Counted from the first letter of the stretch, positions 37,926-46,987 are shown. The stretch is DNA of 53,988 bases from an uncultured Caulobacteraceae bacterium (GCA_937967425.1 CALBST010000457.1:1-53988); one strand, 5' to 3'. Numbers and translations: made by a program. The notes: generated by a model from the letters alone, not told the origin.

Positions 37926-40319
37926 ATGAAGGCCGCCAAGGTCAAGCTTGAGCTTGCCCAGCTCCTTCACTCGCCCGATGCCGGCGCATGCCGCGCGTGC
38001 GGCGTGGAGATGACGCGCAGGCTGCAAAAGCTTGCGGCGGTCAGCCAAGCCCACGTCGAGGGCGCGCCAGAAACCGGACTTCGCTTGTGCGTGCACTACG
38101 ATGCTTCGAAGGAGCCGAAGAAACGCATTCACATTCTTGCGGCGCAAATGGCCTCACAGGTCGTGCGCCAGCGCGAGCACATCGCGCTCGATGTCGGCGA
38201 CGTCAAACATGAAATGAAGCGCCTGCGCGGCTGCAACGGCGTGCTGGAGGTCAGCAAGATCGCCCCTGGGCGTGTGCTCGTCGACTATGATCCGCACCTC
38301 ATACTCGGCGAGACCTTGGCGCAAGGATTCAGAAAGAAGAGCCCAACGGCGCCAGCGCGCGAGAGCAGCGACCACGCCCATGAGCACCGCGGCGTTTTTG
38401 GCGATCGCACAGAACTCTATTTCGCGCTCGGCTCTGGCGCGGCTTTGGCTGCGGGCTGGCTCGCTGAACGCGGCGGGATCGAAACGCTTCCGCTCATTTT
38501 CTATCTCATCGCTTACGCGCTCGGCGGCTACTACACGACGCTCGAAGCCGTCGAGAATGCGCGTCACCGGCGCCTGCGCATAGACAGCCTCATGATCGTG
38601 GCCGCCATCGGCGCCGCCGCATTGGGCGCTTGGGCCGAAGGCGCACTGCTGCTCTTTCTTTTCAGCCTTGGCCACGCACTTGAGAATTGGGCGATGGGCC
38701 GCGCCAAGCGCGCCATCGAGGCGCTCGGGCACTTGGCGCCAGAGCGCGCGCAATTGCGGCGCGGCGACAAAGTCGAAGAGGTCGCGGTCTCCGATTTGAA
38801 GGTCGGCGACATCATCATGGTCTGGCCGAACGAGCGGCTCCCCGCCGATGGCGTGGTTGTCGCAGGCGCGAGCGCGGTCAATCAAGCGCCGATCACTGGC
38901 GAGAGCGTGCCGGTGGAGAAAGAAGCCGCCGCCGGCGCCGACGCCTATCCCGATTTCTCGAAAGCGCCGGAGCGGCATCGCGTCTTCGCCGGCGCAATCA
39001 ATGGCGCCGGCGCGCTCGATGTCCGCGTCGCCCGCCTCGCCAGCGAAAGCATGCTGGCGCGCATTGTGCGTCTCGTCGCTGAAGCGGAGGCGCAGCGTTC
39101 GCCGACGCAGAACTTCACCGACAAATTCGAGCGTATCTTCGTCCCCTGCGTGCTCGCTTTGGTCGGCGCGCTCATGTTTGCCTGGGTTCTCGTCGATGAG
39201 CCCTTCGCCGACAGTTTCTATCGCGCGATGGCGGTCTTGGTGGCGGCAAGCCCCTGCGCGCTCGCCATCTCGGTGCCAAGCGCCGTTTTGAGCGGAGTTG
39301 CGCGAGCCGCGCGCGGCGGCGTGCTGGTCAAAGGCGGCGCAGCGCTCGAAGCGCTTGGACGCGTCAGCGCCATCGCCTTCGACAAGACCGGCACTCTGAC
39401 CGAGGGCAAGCCCTATTTGACCGACGTCAAGCCGCTCTTCGGTGTCACCGAACAGGAATTGCTGAGTGTAGCGGTCGCGATCGAGCGCAGCAGCGATCAC
39501 CCGCTGGCGGGGGCGATCGTCCGCGACGGTGCCGAACGGCTCGGCGATCAGCCGATCCCATCTGCGGAAGCCGTTGAGAGCATCACTGGCAAAGGCATTC
39601 AGGGGCGCATCGAGGGCGCGATCGTCCAGATCGGCAAGCCAGGCCTGTTTGAATCTGGATCCGCACCGATGCCGAACGAGCTTCGGCTCGTCGTCACCAA
39701 TCTCGAATCGTCAGGACGCACCGTCATGGTGGTGCGCCGCGGCGCAAACTATCTGGGCGTTCTCGGCGTCATGGACACCGAACGCCAGTCGGCGAAGGAG
39801 ACGGTCCAGCGTCTACGCCAACTCGGCATAAGACGCGTCGTCATGCTGAGCGGCGACAATCAGCGTGTGGCCGACGCGGTCGCCGGCAGCATCGGTCTCG
39901 ATCAAGCGTTCGGCGCGCTGATGCCAGACGAAAAGGTCGCGGCCATCAATACGCTCCGGGCCGAAGCCGGCGGCGTCGCCATGATCGGTGACGGCGTCAA
40001 CGATGCGCCCGCGCTCGCGAACGCCAACGTCGGCGTCGCCATGGGCGCGGCCGGTTCTGACGTCGCGCTTGAAACCGCTGACGTCGCTTTGATGGCCGAC
40101 GACCTTAGCCACTTGCCGTTTGCAGTCGGCTTGAGCCGTCAAACCACGCGCATCATTCAACAGAATCTTTGGGTAAGTCTCGGCGTCGTCGCCGCCCTCA
40201 TCCCTTCGACTATTTTCGGCCTGCAGATCGGCGCGGCGATCATCTTCCACGAAGGCTCGACACTGATCGTGGTGGCGAATGCGCTCCGGCTGCTCGCATA
40301 TCGGGAGTCCGCCACATGA
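37926..40319 (+). CDS. P1B-type metal-transporting ATPase, SPC (P1B-4) class
   Basis: A 797-aa cation pump. Motifs are TGESVPVE in the actuator domain, SPCALAISVPSAVLSG near residue 441 in TM6, phosphorylated Asp in DKTGTLTEG near 484, and GDGVNDAPALA. SPC in place of CPC, with HEGSTLIVVANALRLL near 774 in the last TM, marks the P1B-4 subgroup (CoaT, CzcP, PfeT), which exports Co2+, Fe2+ or Zn2+. The N-terminal 150 residues are a divergent domain with CRAC (22-25) and a His patch (SSDHAHEH) rather than a standard HMA domain. It follows ahpD-like after 38 bp. Confidence 0.93.
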   Translation: MKAAKVKLELAQLLHSPDAGACRACGVEMTRRLQKLAAVSQAHVEGAPETGLRLCVHYDASKEPKKRIHILAAQMASQVVRQREHIALDVGDVKHEMKRLRGCNGVLEVSKIAPGRVLVDYDPHLILGETLAQGFRKKSPTAPARESSDHAHEHRGVFGDRTELYFALGSGAALAAGWLAERGGIETLPLIFYLIAYALGGYYTTLEAVENARHRRLRIDSLMIVAAIGAAALGAWAEGALLLFLFSLGHALENWAMGRAKRAIEALGHLAPERAQLRRGDKVEEVAVSDLKVGDIIMVWPNERLPADGVVVAGASAVNQAPITGESVPVEKEAAAGADAYPDFSKAPERHRVFAGAINGAGALDVRVARLASESMLARIVRLVAEAEAQRSPTQNFTDKFERIFVPCVLALVGALMFAWVLVDEPFADSFYRAMAVLVAASPCALAISVPSAVLSGVARAARGGVLVKGGAALEALGRVSAIAFDKTGTLTEGKPYLTDVKPLFGVTEQELLSVAVAIERSSDHPLAGAIVRDGAERLGDQPIPSAEAVESITGKGIQGRIEGAIVQIGKPGLFESGSAPMPNELRLVVTNLESSGRTVMVVRRGANYLGVLGVMDTERQSAKETVQRLRQLGIRRVVMLSGDNQRVADAVAGSIGLDQAFGALMPDEKVAAINTLRAEAGGVAMIGDGVNDAPALANANVGVAMGAAGSDVALETADVALMADDLSHLPFAVGLSRQTTRIIQQNLWVSLGVVAALIPSTIFGLQIGAAIIFHEGSTLIVVANALRLLAYRESAT

Positions 40320-40963
40320 GCGCATCCTCTCATGACCGGCGGCGCGGCCGCGTCACTTTCCCCGCCCCCCGGGGCGCGGCCGCAACTTTGTTCACTGCGT
40401 TCGCGTTGGCGAGCTGCGTCGGCGCCGCGTTCGCTGGCGACGTGTCGCTCAATGCGCCGGCGCCCGAACACGAGCCGAAAGCCACATCATCCGGCAAGGC
40501 GGCGCCCACGCACGCCGCCTTGGCCAATCCAACCGGTCATGATCTGCGCGGCGAGGACGCCTATGGCGCAGGCTTCTTCGGCGCCTCGCGCGCCGCGGGC
40601 ACGCGGCGCCATCGCGGCGCAGATTACATCGCCGAGCCCGGTGAGATCGTGCGCGCGCCCATCGCCGGCGTGGTCGAGCGCATCGGATTCGCCTATCGGG
40701 GCGACGAACGGTATCGCTATGTCGAGCTTGCCGACGCGCAAACCGGGCGCGATGTACGCGTGCTTTACGTTGGCCCCATCGTCGAACTCGGCGCCACAGT
40801 AGAAGCCGGCGCTCCGATCGGCCGCGCTCAGGATTTAAGCGCCCGCTATCCGCGCGGCATCACCAATCATGTGCATGTCGAGATGCGAGAGAACGGCGCG
40901 CTCGCCGATCCCGCCGCTCTGCTCCCGGAAGCTGCAGGCGCGCACGCGGAGATCGACGCATGA
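40316..40963 (+). CDS. Exported M23-family (LytM) peptidase
   Basis: A 215-aa protein. ATG 40316 overlaps the ATPase stop by four bases. A signal region (ATLFTAFALASCVGAAFAGD) precedes a linker and the M23 fold. The zinc site has HRGADYIAEPGE for the first His and Asp, and HVHVEM for the HxH motif. The glycine-rich GEIVRAPIAGVVERIG strand and the ELGATVEAGAPIGRAQD hairpin are family-typical. It would cut peptidoglycan cross-links, or if inactive bind them. Co-translation with a metal pump is unusual; a role in cell-wall remodelling under metal stress is only a guess. Confidence 0.85.
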   Translation: MSASSHDRRRGRVTFPAPRGAAATLFTAFALASCVGAAFAGDVSLNAPAPEHEPKATSSGKAAPTHAALANPTGHDLRGEDAYGAGFFGASRAAGTRRHRGADYIAEPGEIVRAPIAGVVERIGFAYRGDERYRYVELADAQTGRDVRVLYVGPIVELGATVEAGAPIGRAQDLSARYPRGITNHVHVEMRENGALADPAALLPEAAGAHAEIDA

Positions 40964-41019
40964 GTCGCTCGATAGCGAATTCTTCAACACCACGGCTGGG
41001 TCAACCAAGGAGGACACAA

Positions 41020-41373
41020 ATGAAGCACCTTATTCTCGCAGCGGCATTGGCGTTTTGCGCCACGCCGGCGCTGGCGCAAGAAACGCATGGCGATTCCGCT
41101 GAAGTTGTATCCGTGCCGGCCGACGATGCCGTGCTCGCCGCCGCGCCGCCAGCGCTGTCTCTGACTTTTGAGCACGCCGTTGTGCTGAGCGAAGTGCAAC
41201 TGCACGGCCCCGGCCATACCGCCATTCCCGTTGCATTCACGGCGTCCGCAAGCGCTGTCACGACCTATTCCATCCCGCTGCCGGCGCTCTCTTCGGGCGC
41301 CTATGAGGTGCATTGGAGCGGAACGGGCGACGGTCACGCCATGGAGGGCACGCTGCACTTCACCGTTCAATAG
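41020..41373 (+). CDS. CopC-like periplasmic copper-resistance protein
   Basis: A 117-aa protein. Signal peptide KHLILAAALAFCATPALA, then a beta-sandwich CopC-type domain: PADDAVLAAAPPALSLTFEHAVVLSEVQL and a C-terminal SSGAYEVHWSGTGDGHAMEGTLHFTV with His and Met ligands. ATG 41020 is chosen because AAGGAGG lies 7-12 bases upstream; an in-frame ATG at 40960 overlaps the M23 gene but would bury the signal peptide. No CopD membrane partner is visible. Confidence 0.8.
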   Translation: MKHLILAAALAFCATPALAQETHGDSAEVVSVPADDAVLAAAPPALSLTFEHAVVLSEVQLHGPGHTAIPVAFTASASAVTTYSIPLPALSSGAYEVHWSGTGDGHAMEGTLHFTVQ

Positions 41374-41449
41374 CGAGACCGCGCTGGCGGCCGCCGACGT
41401 GACCTCATCACGTCCGGCGCCGTTGGCCGCCTCACCTCTGGAGCACGAC

Positions 41450-41842
41450 ATGAAATCAATCCCGATCTTGCTCGCCGCCTTCTTCATTGCAGGTTCCGCC
41501 GTGGCGCAGGAAGCAACGCCCGACGTCGCCGTCGAGACCATCAATGGTCACAAAGTGCGATTGCGCGGCTTTGATCTGGAGCGCCGCACCGACGGCGGCA
41601 GCTACGTTCATGGCTGGGCGCGCCGCGAACCAGGCCAGGCGGGGCTGATCAACGCCCACCTTCATGTCGAGACGTTCGACGCGAACGGCGCGAGCCTTGG
41701 CGTCACCGAAGGCGGTTGGAATGATCCGTTGTCGGTGCGCGACCGCGCCTCAAGCCCGGTCCATATCGAACTCGCGCGCGACGACAACGCCGAGATCGCG
41801 CGCGTGCGCGTCAGCGTCGCGCCCGGCGCGCGCCATGACTGA
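41450..41842 (+). CDS. Small exported protein, function unknown
   Basis: A 130-aa protein. It has a clean signal peptide (KSIPILLAAFFIAGSAVAQ) and a mature domain with alternating strands (HGWARREPGQAGLINAHLHVETFD) that looks like an Ig-like or jelly-roll fold. No lipobox and no metal motif beyond scattered His. ATG 41450 places the signal first. It lies between the CopC-like gene and a methyltransferase, both on the same strand. Possibly a periplasmic accessory; I do not recognise it. Confidence 0.7.
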   Translation: MKSIPILLAAFFIAGSAVAQEATPDVAVETINGHKVRLRGFDLERRTDGGSYVHGWARREPGQAGLINAHLHVETFDANGASLGVTEGGWNDPLSVRDRASSPVHIELARDDNAEIARVRVSVAPGARHD

Positions 41843-41854
41843 GAGGTCAAAGAC

Positions 41855-42598
41855 GTGAACCTGTCGATTGAGCTGCAACGCGATTACTGGGATGCATGGA
41901 ACGCGTCCAATCGCGAGCAACGCCTGAGCGACGTCTCGCTCGATCAGCGTGATATGGTTCTAGGCTGGCTCGCGGCGTTGGATCGCACCGATCTCGATCT
42001 CATCGAAGTCGGGTGCGGCGCGGGATGGCTCTGCCCTGCTCTTAAGCCGTTCGGCCGCGTGACCGCTACCGACCTATCTCCGCACGTGCTCGGACGCGCA
42101 AGCGAGCGTGTCCCCGACGTGCGCTTCATCGCCGGCGATTTCATGGCCCTCGACATTGAGCCGGCCTCGTTCGACGTCGTCGTCACGCTTGAGGTCTTGT
42201 CGCACGTCGCCGATCACCGCGCTTTTGTGGAGAAGCTGCACACGATACTGCGCCCAGGCGGCTTCTTGATGCTCGCCACGCAAAACCGGCCCGTGCTTGA
42301 GCGCTTCAACGACGTGGCCGCGCCACAGCCCGGACAATTGCGCCGTTGGTTCGACAGAAGCGAACTCGAAACCCTGCTCGATCCCTTCTTCGCGGTAGAA
42401 CGACTCGAAACCATCACGCCGGTAGCGAGCAAAGGCCCGCTGCGGCTGGTGGCGGGGCGCAAGATGAAGCGCCTCATACGCGCCGTCGTGGGACGCTCTC
42501 TCGAACGCGCGCTCGCCAAGGCCGGGCTCGGCTGGACCTTGATCGTGCTGGCGCGCAAGCGTGATTTGGCGGCCCCAAGCGATCAGCCCACTGCTTAG
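41855..42598 (+). CDS. Class I SAM-dependent methyltransferase (UbiG-like)
   Basis: A 247-aa soluble enzyme. Motif I LIEVGCGAGWLCPAL lies near residue 49, with TDLSPHVLGRASERV after it; SFDVVVTLEVLSHVADH is motif IV, and RPGGFLMLATQN follows. This is a full small-molecule methyltransferase fold with an extra C-terminal helical part. GTG/ATG alternatives were not needed: ATG 41855 is 12 bp after the previous stop. Substrate unknown; it is the third methyltransferase in the metal region. Confidence 0.85.
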   Translation: MNLSIELQRDYWDAWNASNREQRLSDVSLDQRDMVLGWLAALDRTDLDLIEVGCGAGWLCPALKPFGRVTATDLSPHVLGRASERVPDVRFIAGDFMALDIEPASFDVVVTLEVLSHVADHRAFVEKLHTILRPGGFLMLATQNRPVLERFNDVAAPQPGQLRRWFDRSELETLLDPFFAVERLETITPVASKGPLRLVAGRKMKRLIRAVVGRSLERALAKAGLGWTLIVLARKRDLAAPSDQPTA

Positions 42599-42643
42599 GA
42601 GCACGGAGCTGATCTTGTCGCATCTCGCAGAGGACGATCCGGA

Positions 42644-43093
42644 ATGAGCCAAGGCGAGCAATCCACCGATGCGGCCCCCGCGAACCCCAGGTCGTTGCTC
42701 CTCGTTGCGGCGTGGGTGGTTTCACTTGCAGCGACACTGGGCGCCCTTTTCATCGGCGAGGTCATGGGACAGGCGCCGTGCAATCTCTGTTGGTACCAGC
42801 GCATCTTCATGTTTCCGCTGGTGCTCATTCTGCTGGCGGCGTGCCTCAAGCAAGATGCGGGCGTTTGGCACTATGCCTATCCGCTCGTCGCGGTCGGCTT
42901 TGGCTTTGCCGTCTATCACAGCGTTCATTACGTCGGAATCATTCCCGAACCCATCGTTCAGTGCGGCGTCGGCCCGTCTTGCTCGAGCGCCGGCATGAGC
43001 CTCTTCGGCTGGCTGCCAATTCCGTTCCTATCGGTCGCAGCGTTCGCGGCGATCGGCGTCCTTCTCTTTCTCGCGCGGAGGAAAACCCCATGA
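42644..43093 (+). CDS. dsbB: DsbB-type disulfide oxidoreductase
   Basis: A 149-aa four-TM inner-membrane protein that reoxidises DsbA with quinone. The first pair Cys46-Cys49 (APCNLCWYQR) and second pair Cys107 and Cys113 (VQCGVGPSC) are in the expected periplasmic loops. The length and WYQR signature fit DsbB/BdbC. It overlaps the DsbA-like gene by four bases. Carrying it on a metal-resistance island suits Cu and Cd damage to periplasmic thiols. Confidence 0.92.
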   Translation: MSQGEQSTDAAPANPRSLLLVAAWVVSLAATLGALFIGEVMGQAPCNLCWYQRIFMFPLVLILLAACLKQDAGVWHYAYPLVAVGFGFAVYHSVHYVGIIPEPIVQCGVGPSCSSAGMSLFGWLPIPFLSVAAFAAIGVLLFLARRKTP

Positions 43094-43848
43094 GCCAGCG
43101 CACGATCGTCATCGTCATTGCCGTGATCGCGGTCGCCCTCTTTGCGGGTGCGAGCTTCTTTTACCTCAACCGCTCCAACGATGCCCCACAACAATCGAGC
43201 GAACCGCCCATCACCGCCCCAGTTGCGCCGCTCGAAGCGCGGAGTGCGGCGGAACCGCCCGCGGAGACGACAGCGCCCTCTCCCGCCCCCGAAGCGGAAG
43301 AGGCACCGGCGCCCCGCTGGAATGCCTACGTGCGCCAACATTCGCCGGTGATCGGCCCGGCCAACGCACGCGTGACGATCGTCGAGTTCTTCGACCCCGC
43401 CTGCGAAGCCTGCCGGGCGTTCTATCCTATTGTCCACGAGATCATGCGCCGCCATCCCAATGATGTGCGCCTGGTGCTGCGCTACACGCCGCTGCATGAG
43501 GGCTCGGAGGAAGCGGCGCGTATCCTCGAAGCCGCGCGGATGCAGAACGTCTTCGAACCGGTGCTGACCTCGCTCTTCCAGCAACAGCCGCAATGGGCCA
43601 ACCACAATGGCGCGGACCTTTCGCTGGCATGGAGCGCGGCCGGAGCGGCAGGTCTTGATGTCGACACCGCACGCGGTGCGATGAACGCCCGTCACATCAA
43701 CAGCGCGCTCCGTCAGGATGTCGCCGACGCCCAGGCGCTCAATGTGCGCGGCACGCCTACCTTCTTTGTAAACGAGCGACCGCTCACCAATTTCGGACCG
43801 CAGCAGCTTTACGACCTGGTGCTGCAGGAGCTGGAAGCAACGCAATGA
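43090..43848 (+). CDS. DsbA-family thioredoxin-like oxidoreductase, membrane-anchored
   Basis: A 252-aa protein. N-terminal TM anchor (IVVIVIAVIAVALFAGASFFYL type, residues about 6-26), a Pro/Glu/Ala linker, then a thioredoxin fold. The active site is CEAC (near residues 105-108, FFDPACEACRAFYP), and the cis-Pro loop is GTPTFFVNERPL. This is the thiol oxidase or isomerase partner of DsbB in the same operon. The anchor and CEAC motif resemble DsbA/BdbD proteins rather than E. coli DsbA (CPHC). Confidence 0.92.
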   Translation: MSQRTIVIVIAVIAVALFAGASFFYLNRSNDAPQQSSEPPITAPVAPLEARSAAEPPAETTAPSPAPEAEEAPAPRWNAYVRQHSPVIGPANARVTIVEFFDPACEACRAFYPIVHEIMRRHPNDVRLVLRYTPLHEGSEEAARILEAARMQNVFEPVLTSLFQQQPQWANHNGADLSLAWSAAGAAGLDVDTARGAMNARHINSALRQDVADAQALNVRGTPTFFVNERPLTNFGPQQLYDLVLQELEATQ

Positions 43849-43942
43849 GCGCGCCTGGCGGTGTGAGCCCATTACGCGTTGATGCTCACCTCGAACGACG
43901 AGGAATAGGCGGAATCATTGCGGAAGAGGCGAAGGTGTTGAG

Positions 43943-43982
43943 GGCAAGATAGAATGCGCCGCAGTGCTGAAACGCACAGCGG
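43943..43982 (-). other. oriT: Candidate oriT (copy B) upstream of intact relaxase
   Basis: On the minus strand, an imperfect inverted repeat (arms 43959-43967 and 43974-43982, one mismatch) precedes TATCTTG/CC (43945-43951). The spacing and order are the same as at 29-67, and surrounding bases are conserved through the T-run near 44000, while sequence beyond (44015-44106) diverges. A tandem TTGCGGCAA sits at 44032-44045. A conserved block next to two relaxase genes is strong support for a relaxase substrate, but nicking is not proven. Confidence 0.6.
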
Positions 43983-44106
43983 CTTGTCTGCACATCTTTT
44001 TTCCCACCTCGTCGCGACCCGCGTTGCGGCAAGTTGCGGCAACCACAGGCCGTCGCGGCCTGCGCCAAGATTAAGCGGCTGATGCGCTCAAATTGGAGCG
44101 TCGGCA

Positions 44107-46101
44107 ATGTCGTCGAGAGACAACGAAGACCTGTTCGAAGGCGATGTCGGGAAACGTCGCCCACGCTCATCACAGGACAACGCTTCACTCTTTCGTCCTC
44201 CTTCGGCGGCCAGCTCGAAGCGCGCGGCGAGCCGTCAGCGCGCTGCCTGGTATAACCGTGCGCGCGGCGCGCCGAACGTAAAGCTGGCTCACGAACGCCC
44301 AGCCGGCCAGCAGCGGGTCATCATCAAACTGAAGCCCGTCGTCCACGCCGGCAGCGGCGGCGGCGCGCTCATGCGTCATGCCCTCTATGTCGAGCGCGAC
44401 GGTGCCGGACGCGAGGGCGATCCCGTGCAGGTGTTCGACCGCGAGCTCGACCGGGCGGACGGCGCCGCCTTCGTCGAGCGGTGCGAAAACGACCGCCACC
44501 ATTTTCGGGTCATCATCTCGCCCGAGCACGGCGGGGAGATCGACGACTTGAAGAGCTACACCCGCGACCTCGTACGCCGGGTCGAACTTGATCTCGGCAC
44601 GCGCATCGACTGGATCGCGGCTGAGCACCACGACACCGGTCGGCCCCATGTCCATCTCCTGATGCGCGGCCGCCGAGAAGACGGGCGCGACATGGTGATC
44701 CCGCGCTCTTATGTTTCCCATGGTTTCCGGGAACGCGCCGAAGGACTGGCGACCGAGCTACTCGGCCCGCGCCTTGAACCGGATCGGCTCGATCGCGCTG
44801 TAAAGCTCGAACGATTCACCGAGCTTGATCGCGATCTCCTAAGTCACACACGCGGCGGTGAGGTCGCGCTTGCTCATTTGCCTGACGAGGGCAAGCGCGC
44901 GAGCCGACTGGTTCAACGCCTCAATCGCTTGGAAGAACTGGGCCTGGCCGAGCAGGCGCGACCGGGCGCCTGGCGTATGCACGCCGATTTGGAGGAGCAA
45001 CTCACCCGGCTCGCCGATCGGCGTGAACGGGAGCGCGCTACAGCGCGTCTGTTGGCGCACGAGGATCGCGGCCTTCAGCCCGAGCGGACACGTGAACTCG
45101 AAGCCGCGCATTCAAGCCAACGCGTGACGGGTCGCTTAGTTGGGTTGGAGCAACTGGGCGACGACGTCCGCGGACCGCACCTCGTGGGCGTCGAAGGCGT
45201 TGACGGCAAGTTCTGGACAGCGCGCGTTGGACGTCTGGACGATCTCCGTGGCCTGACCGAGGTCGAACGCGGCGCCATTGTTCAACTGGATCGCGCCACG
45301 CCGGAAATGCGCGCGTCGGATCGTACCATCTGGGAGATCGCCGAGAAGAACGGCCTCACCTACTCGGCCGAGCTGCATCGCAGCCAGCGGCCGGGGGATC
45401 GCGACAACTACATCATCATGCATGAGCGGCGACTAGAGGCCCTCCGGCGCGACGGCATTGTCACCCGCGATTCCGGCGGGACGTTCCATCTCCCTGACGA
45501 TTACCAGGCCCGTGTGGCCGCCCGCGAAGGATTGGGCGGGCGCGAAAGCGCACGCGTCACGTTGCTCGATCCACATTCGCTTGAGCGCCAAGCCGATTAT
45601 CGCGGGCCAACTTGGCTCGACCGGATGGCGGACGGCATCGAAGATCGCAGCCAATTACGCCACGACGGCTTCGGCAAGGAAGTGAGCGAGGCCTGGAAAC
45701 AACGAGAAGCAACGTTGGAGAAGCTTGGCCTTGGCGAAACCCGCGCCGACGGCTTTCATCCCGCGCACGATTGGCGCGGCGCTCTCACGACGCTGGAAGA
45801 GAAAGCTGTGCGCGATCGCATCGAGCGCGACACAGGGCGTGTGCCGCACTTCGCGCGCGATGGCGATTCTGTTCACGGGCTCTACACGAGCCGCATTCAC
45901 ATGGCCGAGCAAAGCTACGCACTAATCGAGCGCGCCGATCACCGCTTCTCATCAACTCTGGTGCCGTGGCGTCCAGAAATGGATCGCGCGCTCAATCAGC
46001 TTGTCTCAGGCCGTGTCAACGGACGCGACTTCGACTTCAGGTACGGCAAGGGCGTCGAGAAAGAGATCGCCAAGGCGCTCAGCATCGGCGGGCGCGGTTA
46101 G
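44107..46101 (+). CDS. VirD2/TraI-like relaxase, DUF3363 family (intact)
   Basis: A 664-aa conjugative relaxase. The N-terminal nuclease carries the three-His motif HDTGRPHVHLLMRG near residue 174, and MRHALYVERDGAGREGDPV lies upstream. A candidate catalytic Tyr is among those in YTRDL or AWYNR. The DUF3363 part spans about 210-640, with ELGLAEQARPGAW and RYGKGVEKEIAKALSIGGRG at the end. It is the intact version of the truncated copy at 170. It starts at ATG 44107; the oriT-like site lies about 125 bp upstream. The 3' end overlaps the HTH gene on the other strand by 23 bp. Confidence 0.9.
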   Translation: MSSRDNEDLFEGDVGKRRPRSSQDNASLFRPPSAASSKRAASRQRAAWYNRARGAPNVKLAHERPAGQQRVIIKLKPVVHAGSGGGALMRHALYVERDGAGREGDPVQVFDRELDRADGAAFVERCENDRHHFRVIISPEHGGEIDDLKSYTRDLVRRVELDLGTRIDWIAAEHHDTGRPHVHLLMRGRREDGRDMVIPRSYVSHGFRERAEGLATELLGPRLEPDRLDRAVKLERFTELDRDLLSHTRGGEVALAHLPDEGKRASRLVQRLNRLEELGLAEQARPGAWRMHADLEEQLTRLADRRERERATARLLAHEDRGLQPERTRELEAAHSSQRVTGRLVGLEQLGDDVRGPHLVGVEGVDGKFWTARVGRLDDLRGLTEVERGAIVQLDRATPEMRASDRTIWEIAEKNGLTYSAELHRSQRPGDRDNYIIMHERRLEALRRDGIVTRDSGGTFHLPDDYQARVAAREGLGGRESARVTLLDPHSLERQADYRGPTWLDRMADGIEDRSQLRHDGFGKEVSEAWKQREATLEKLGLGETRADGFHPAHDWRGALTTLEEKAVRDRIERDTGRVPHFARDGDSVHGLYTSRIHMAEQSYALIERADHRFSSTLVPWRPEMDRALNQLVSGRVNGRDFDFRYGKGVEKEIAKALSIGGRG

Positions 46102-46444
46102 CACGCTCTGCCCCGCCGGGACCGGCGGTGTCGGGAGCGTCGAACAGGTCAGGCTGTGGAATCGCGCTCGCCTGTTTTCGGCGCTTAGGCTTTAGCCCAG
46201 TGGCTTCGGCGAGTGCAGCGCGCGCCTTCGCATGGCGCCGCTCTGCTTCGAACGCGCTTCGTCCTTGAAAGCGATCCATCGCGATCCTGAGTGCCGGTAG
46301 GTCGCTGCGCACCCAATAGACGCGTGCGCGAAGCACGACCGGCGAAGGAAATCCTGGAATGGCGCTTCGACTTGCGCGCCACAGACTTGATCGGCTGACG
46401 CCAAGCTCAGCGGCGACGCGTTTTTGGGGCACCAAATCCTTCAT
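46079..46444 (-). CDS. AlpA/MerR-like small HTH regulator
   Basis: A 121-aa protein. The N-terminal HTH (PQKRVAAELGVSRSSLWRASRS) is of the AlpA/helix-turn-helix-17 type used by integrative elements to control integrase or transfer genes. YWVRSDLPALRIAMDRFQG fits the wing. The C-terminal part is basic, then Pro/Ala-rich. ATG 46444 is chosen because the HTH begins at residue 6; longer upstream frames lack motif support. It overlaps the relaxase 3' end tail to tail. Confidence 0.75.
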   Translation of the reverse strand: MKDLVPQKRVAAELGVSRSSLWRASRSAIPGFPSPVVLRARVYWVRSDLPALRIAMDRFQGRSAFEAERRHAKARAALAEATGLKPKRRKQASAIPQPDLFDAPDTAGPGGAERANRARRC

Positions 46445-46652
46445 GCGCCCGCACCCCACAAGTAGGGTGCGACGGGCCGCATGCGGGCCGCATGCAACGT
46501 GAGGAAACACGGTGCAACACTGTGCGATATGACGCGAGCGAGTGTCGAACGCTGTGGCATCGCATGAGAACGGAAGCACACGAGCGCGGGCGCGAATATC
46601 TCGTTCTAGTTTCGCGCGAACGCCGGGCGCGCCGCCTGTTGGCGGTGAGAGA

Positions 46653-46680
46653 GTCAATAGGCACGATCATGCCTATTGAC
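46653..46680. promoter_or_regulatory. Perfect 11-bp inverted repeat (operator-like)
   Basis: GTCAATAGGCA (46653-46663) and its exact complement (46670-46680) are separated by CGATCA, giving a 28-bp dyad. It lies between two small HTH genes on the minus strand, about 210 bp before the ATG of the 46444 gene. No T-run follows, so an operator is more likely than a terminator. Confidence 0.6.
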
Positions 46681-46717
46681 TTCGGCGGTGGAGACAGCGC
46701 GGGCGCGCCAAGGCATT

Positions 46718-46987
46718 TCATCCGAAGCTTGCTTGCTCGCGGGCCGGCTTGCGCGGCTCGCTCGACGAACGACGCGGCGCCGAGACCTGGGTGCTGAAAT
46801 ACGCGTCGAGATGACTTTTTCGATACATGGCGCGATCGGCAACGTGCGTGCAAAGCGGCCCCGTACCTTCGTGGAATTTGCGCGCGAGTGTTTGCGGCGC
46901 GGTCTCTAGTCCCAATTCCGTGAGATAGCGCGCCGCTTCCTTGCGCGAATAAAGCGGATCATGCGGTTCTGCGATGTTCTCGAACAT
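46718..46987 (-). CDS. Small helix-turn-helix protein, excisionase-like
   Basis: An 89-aa protein. SRKEAARYLTELGLETAPQTLARKFHEG is a winged-HTH core of the kind found in excisionases and Rep-associated regulators, followed by YRKSHLDAYF, the usual closing motif. It starts at ATG 46987, not the upstream codon at 47014, because the motif then begins near residue 14. It is transcribed away from the DnaA-box/repeat region directly upstream, which may hold its promoter. Function inferred: excision or copy control. Confidence 0.72.
   Translation of the reverse strand: MFENIAEPHDPLYSRKEAARYLTELGLETAPQTLARKFHEGTGPLCTHVADRAMYRKSHLDAYFSTQVSAPRRSSSEPRKPAREQASFG

Noticed and set aside
43931..44106. tRNA or riboswitch in the relaxase leader
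   Set aside because: No cloverleaf or aptamer-like pairing; the oriT interpretation explains the conserved part better.
46492..46797. Plus-strand frame of 101 aa over the dyad
   Set aside because: It overlaps the HTH region and the inverted repeat, lacks motifs and has Arg/Ala-rich shadow-like composition.
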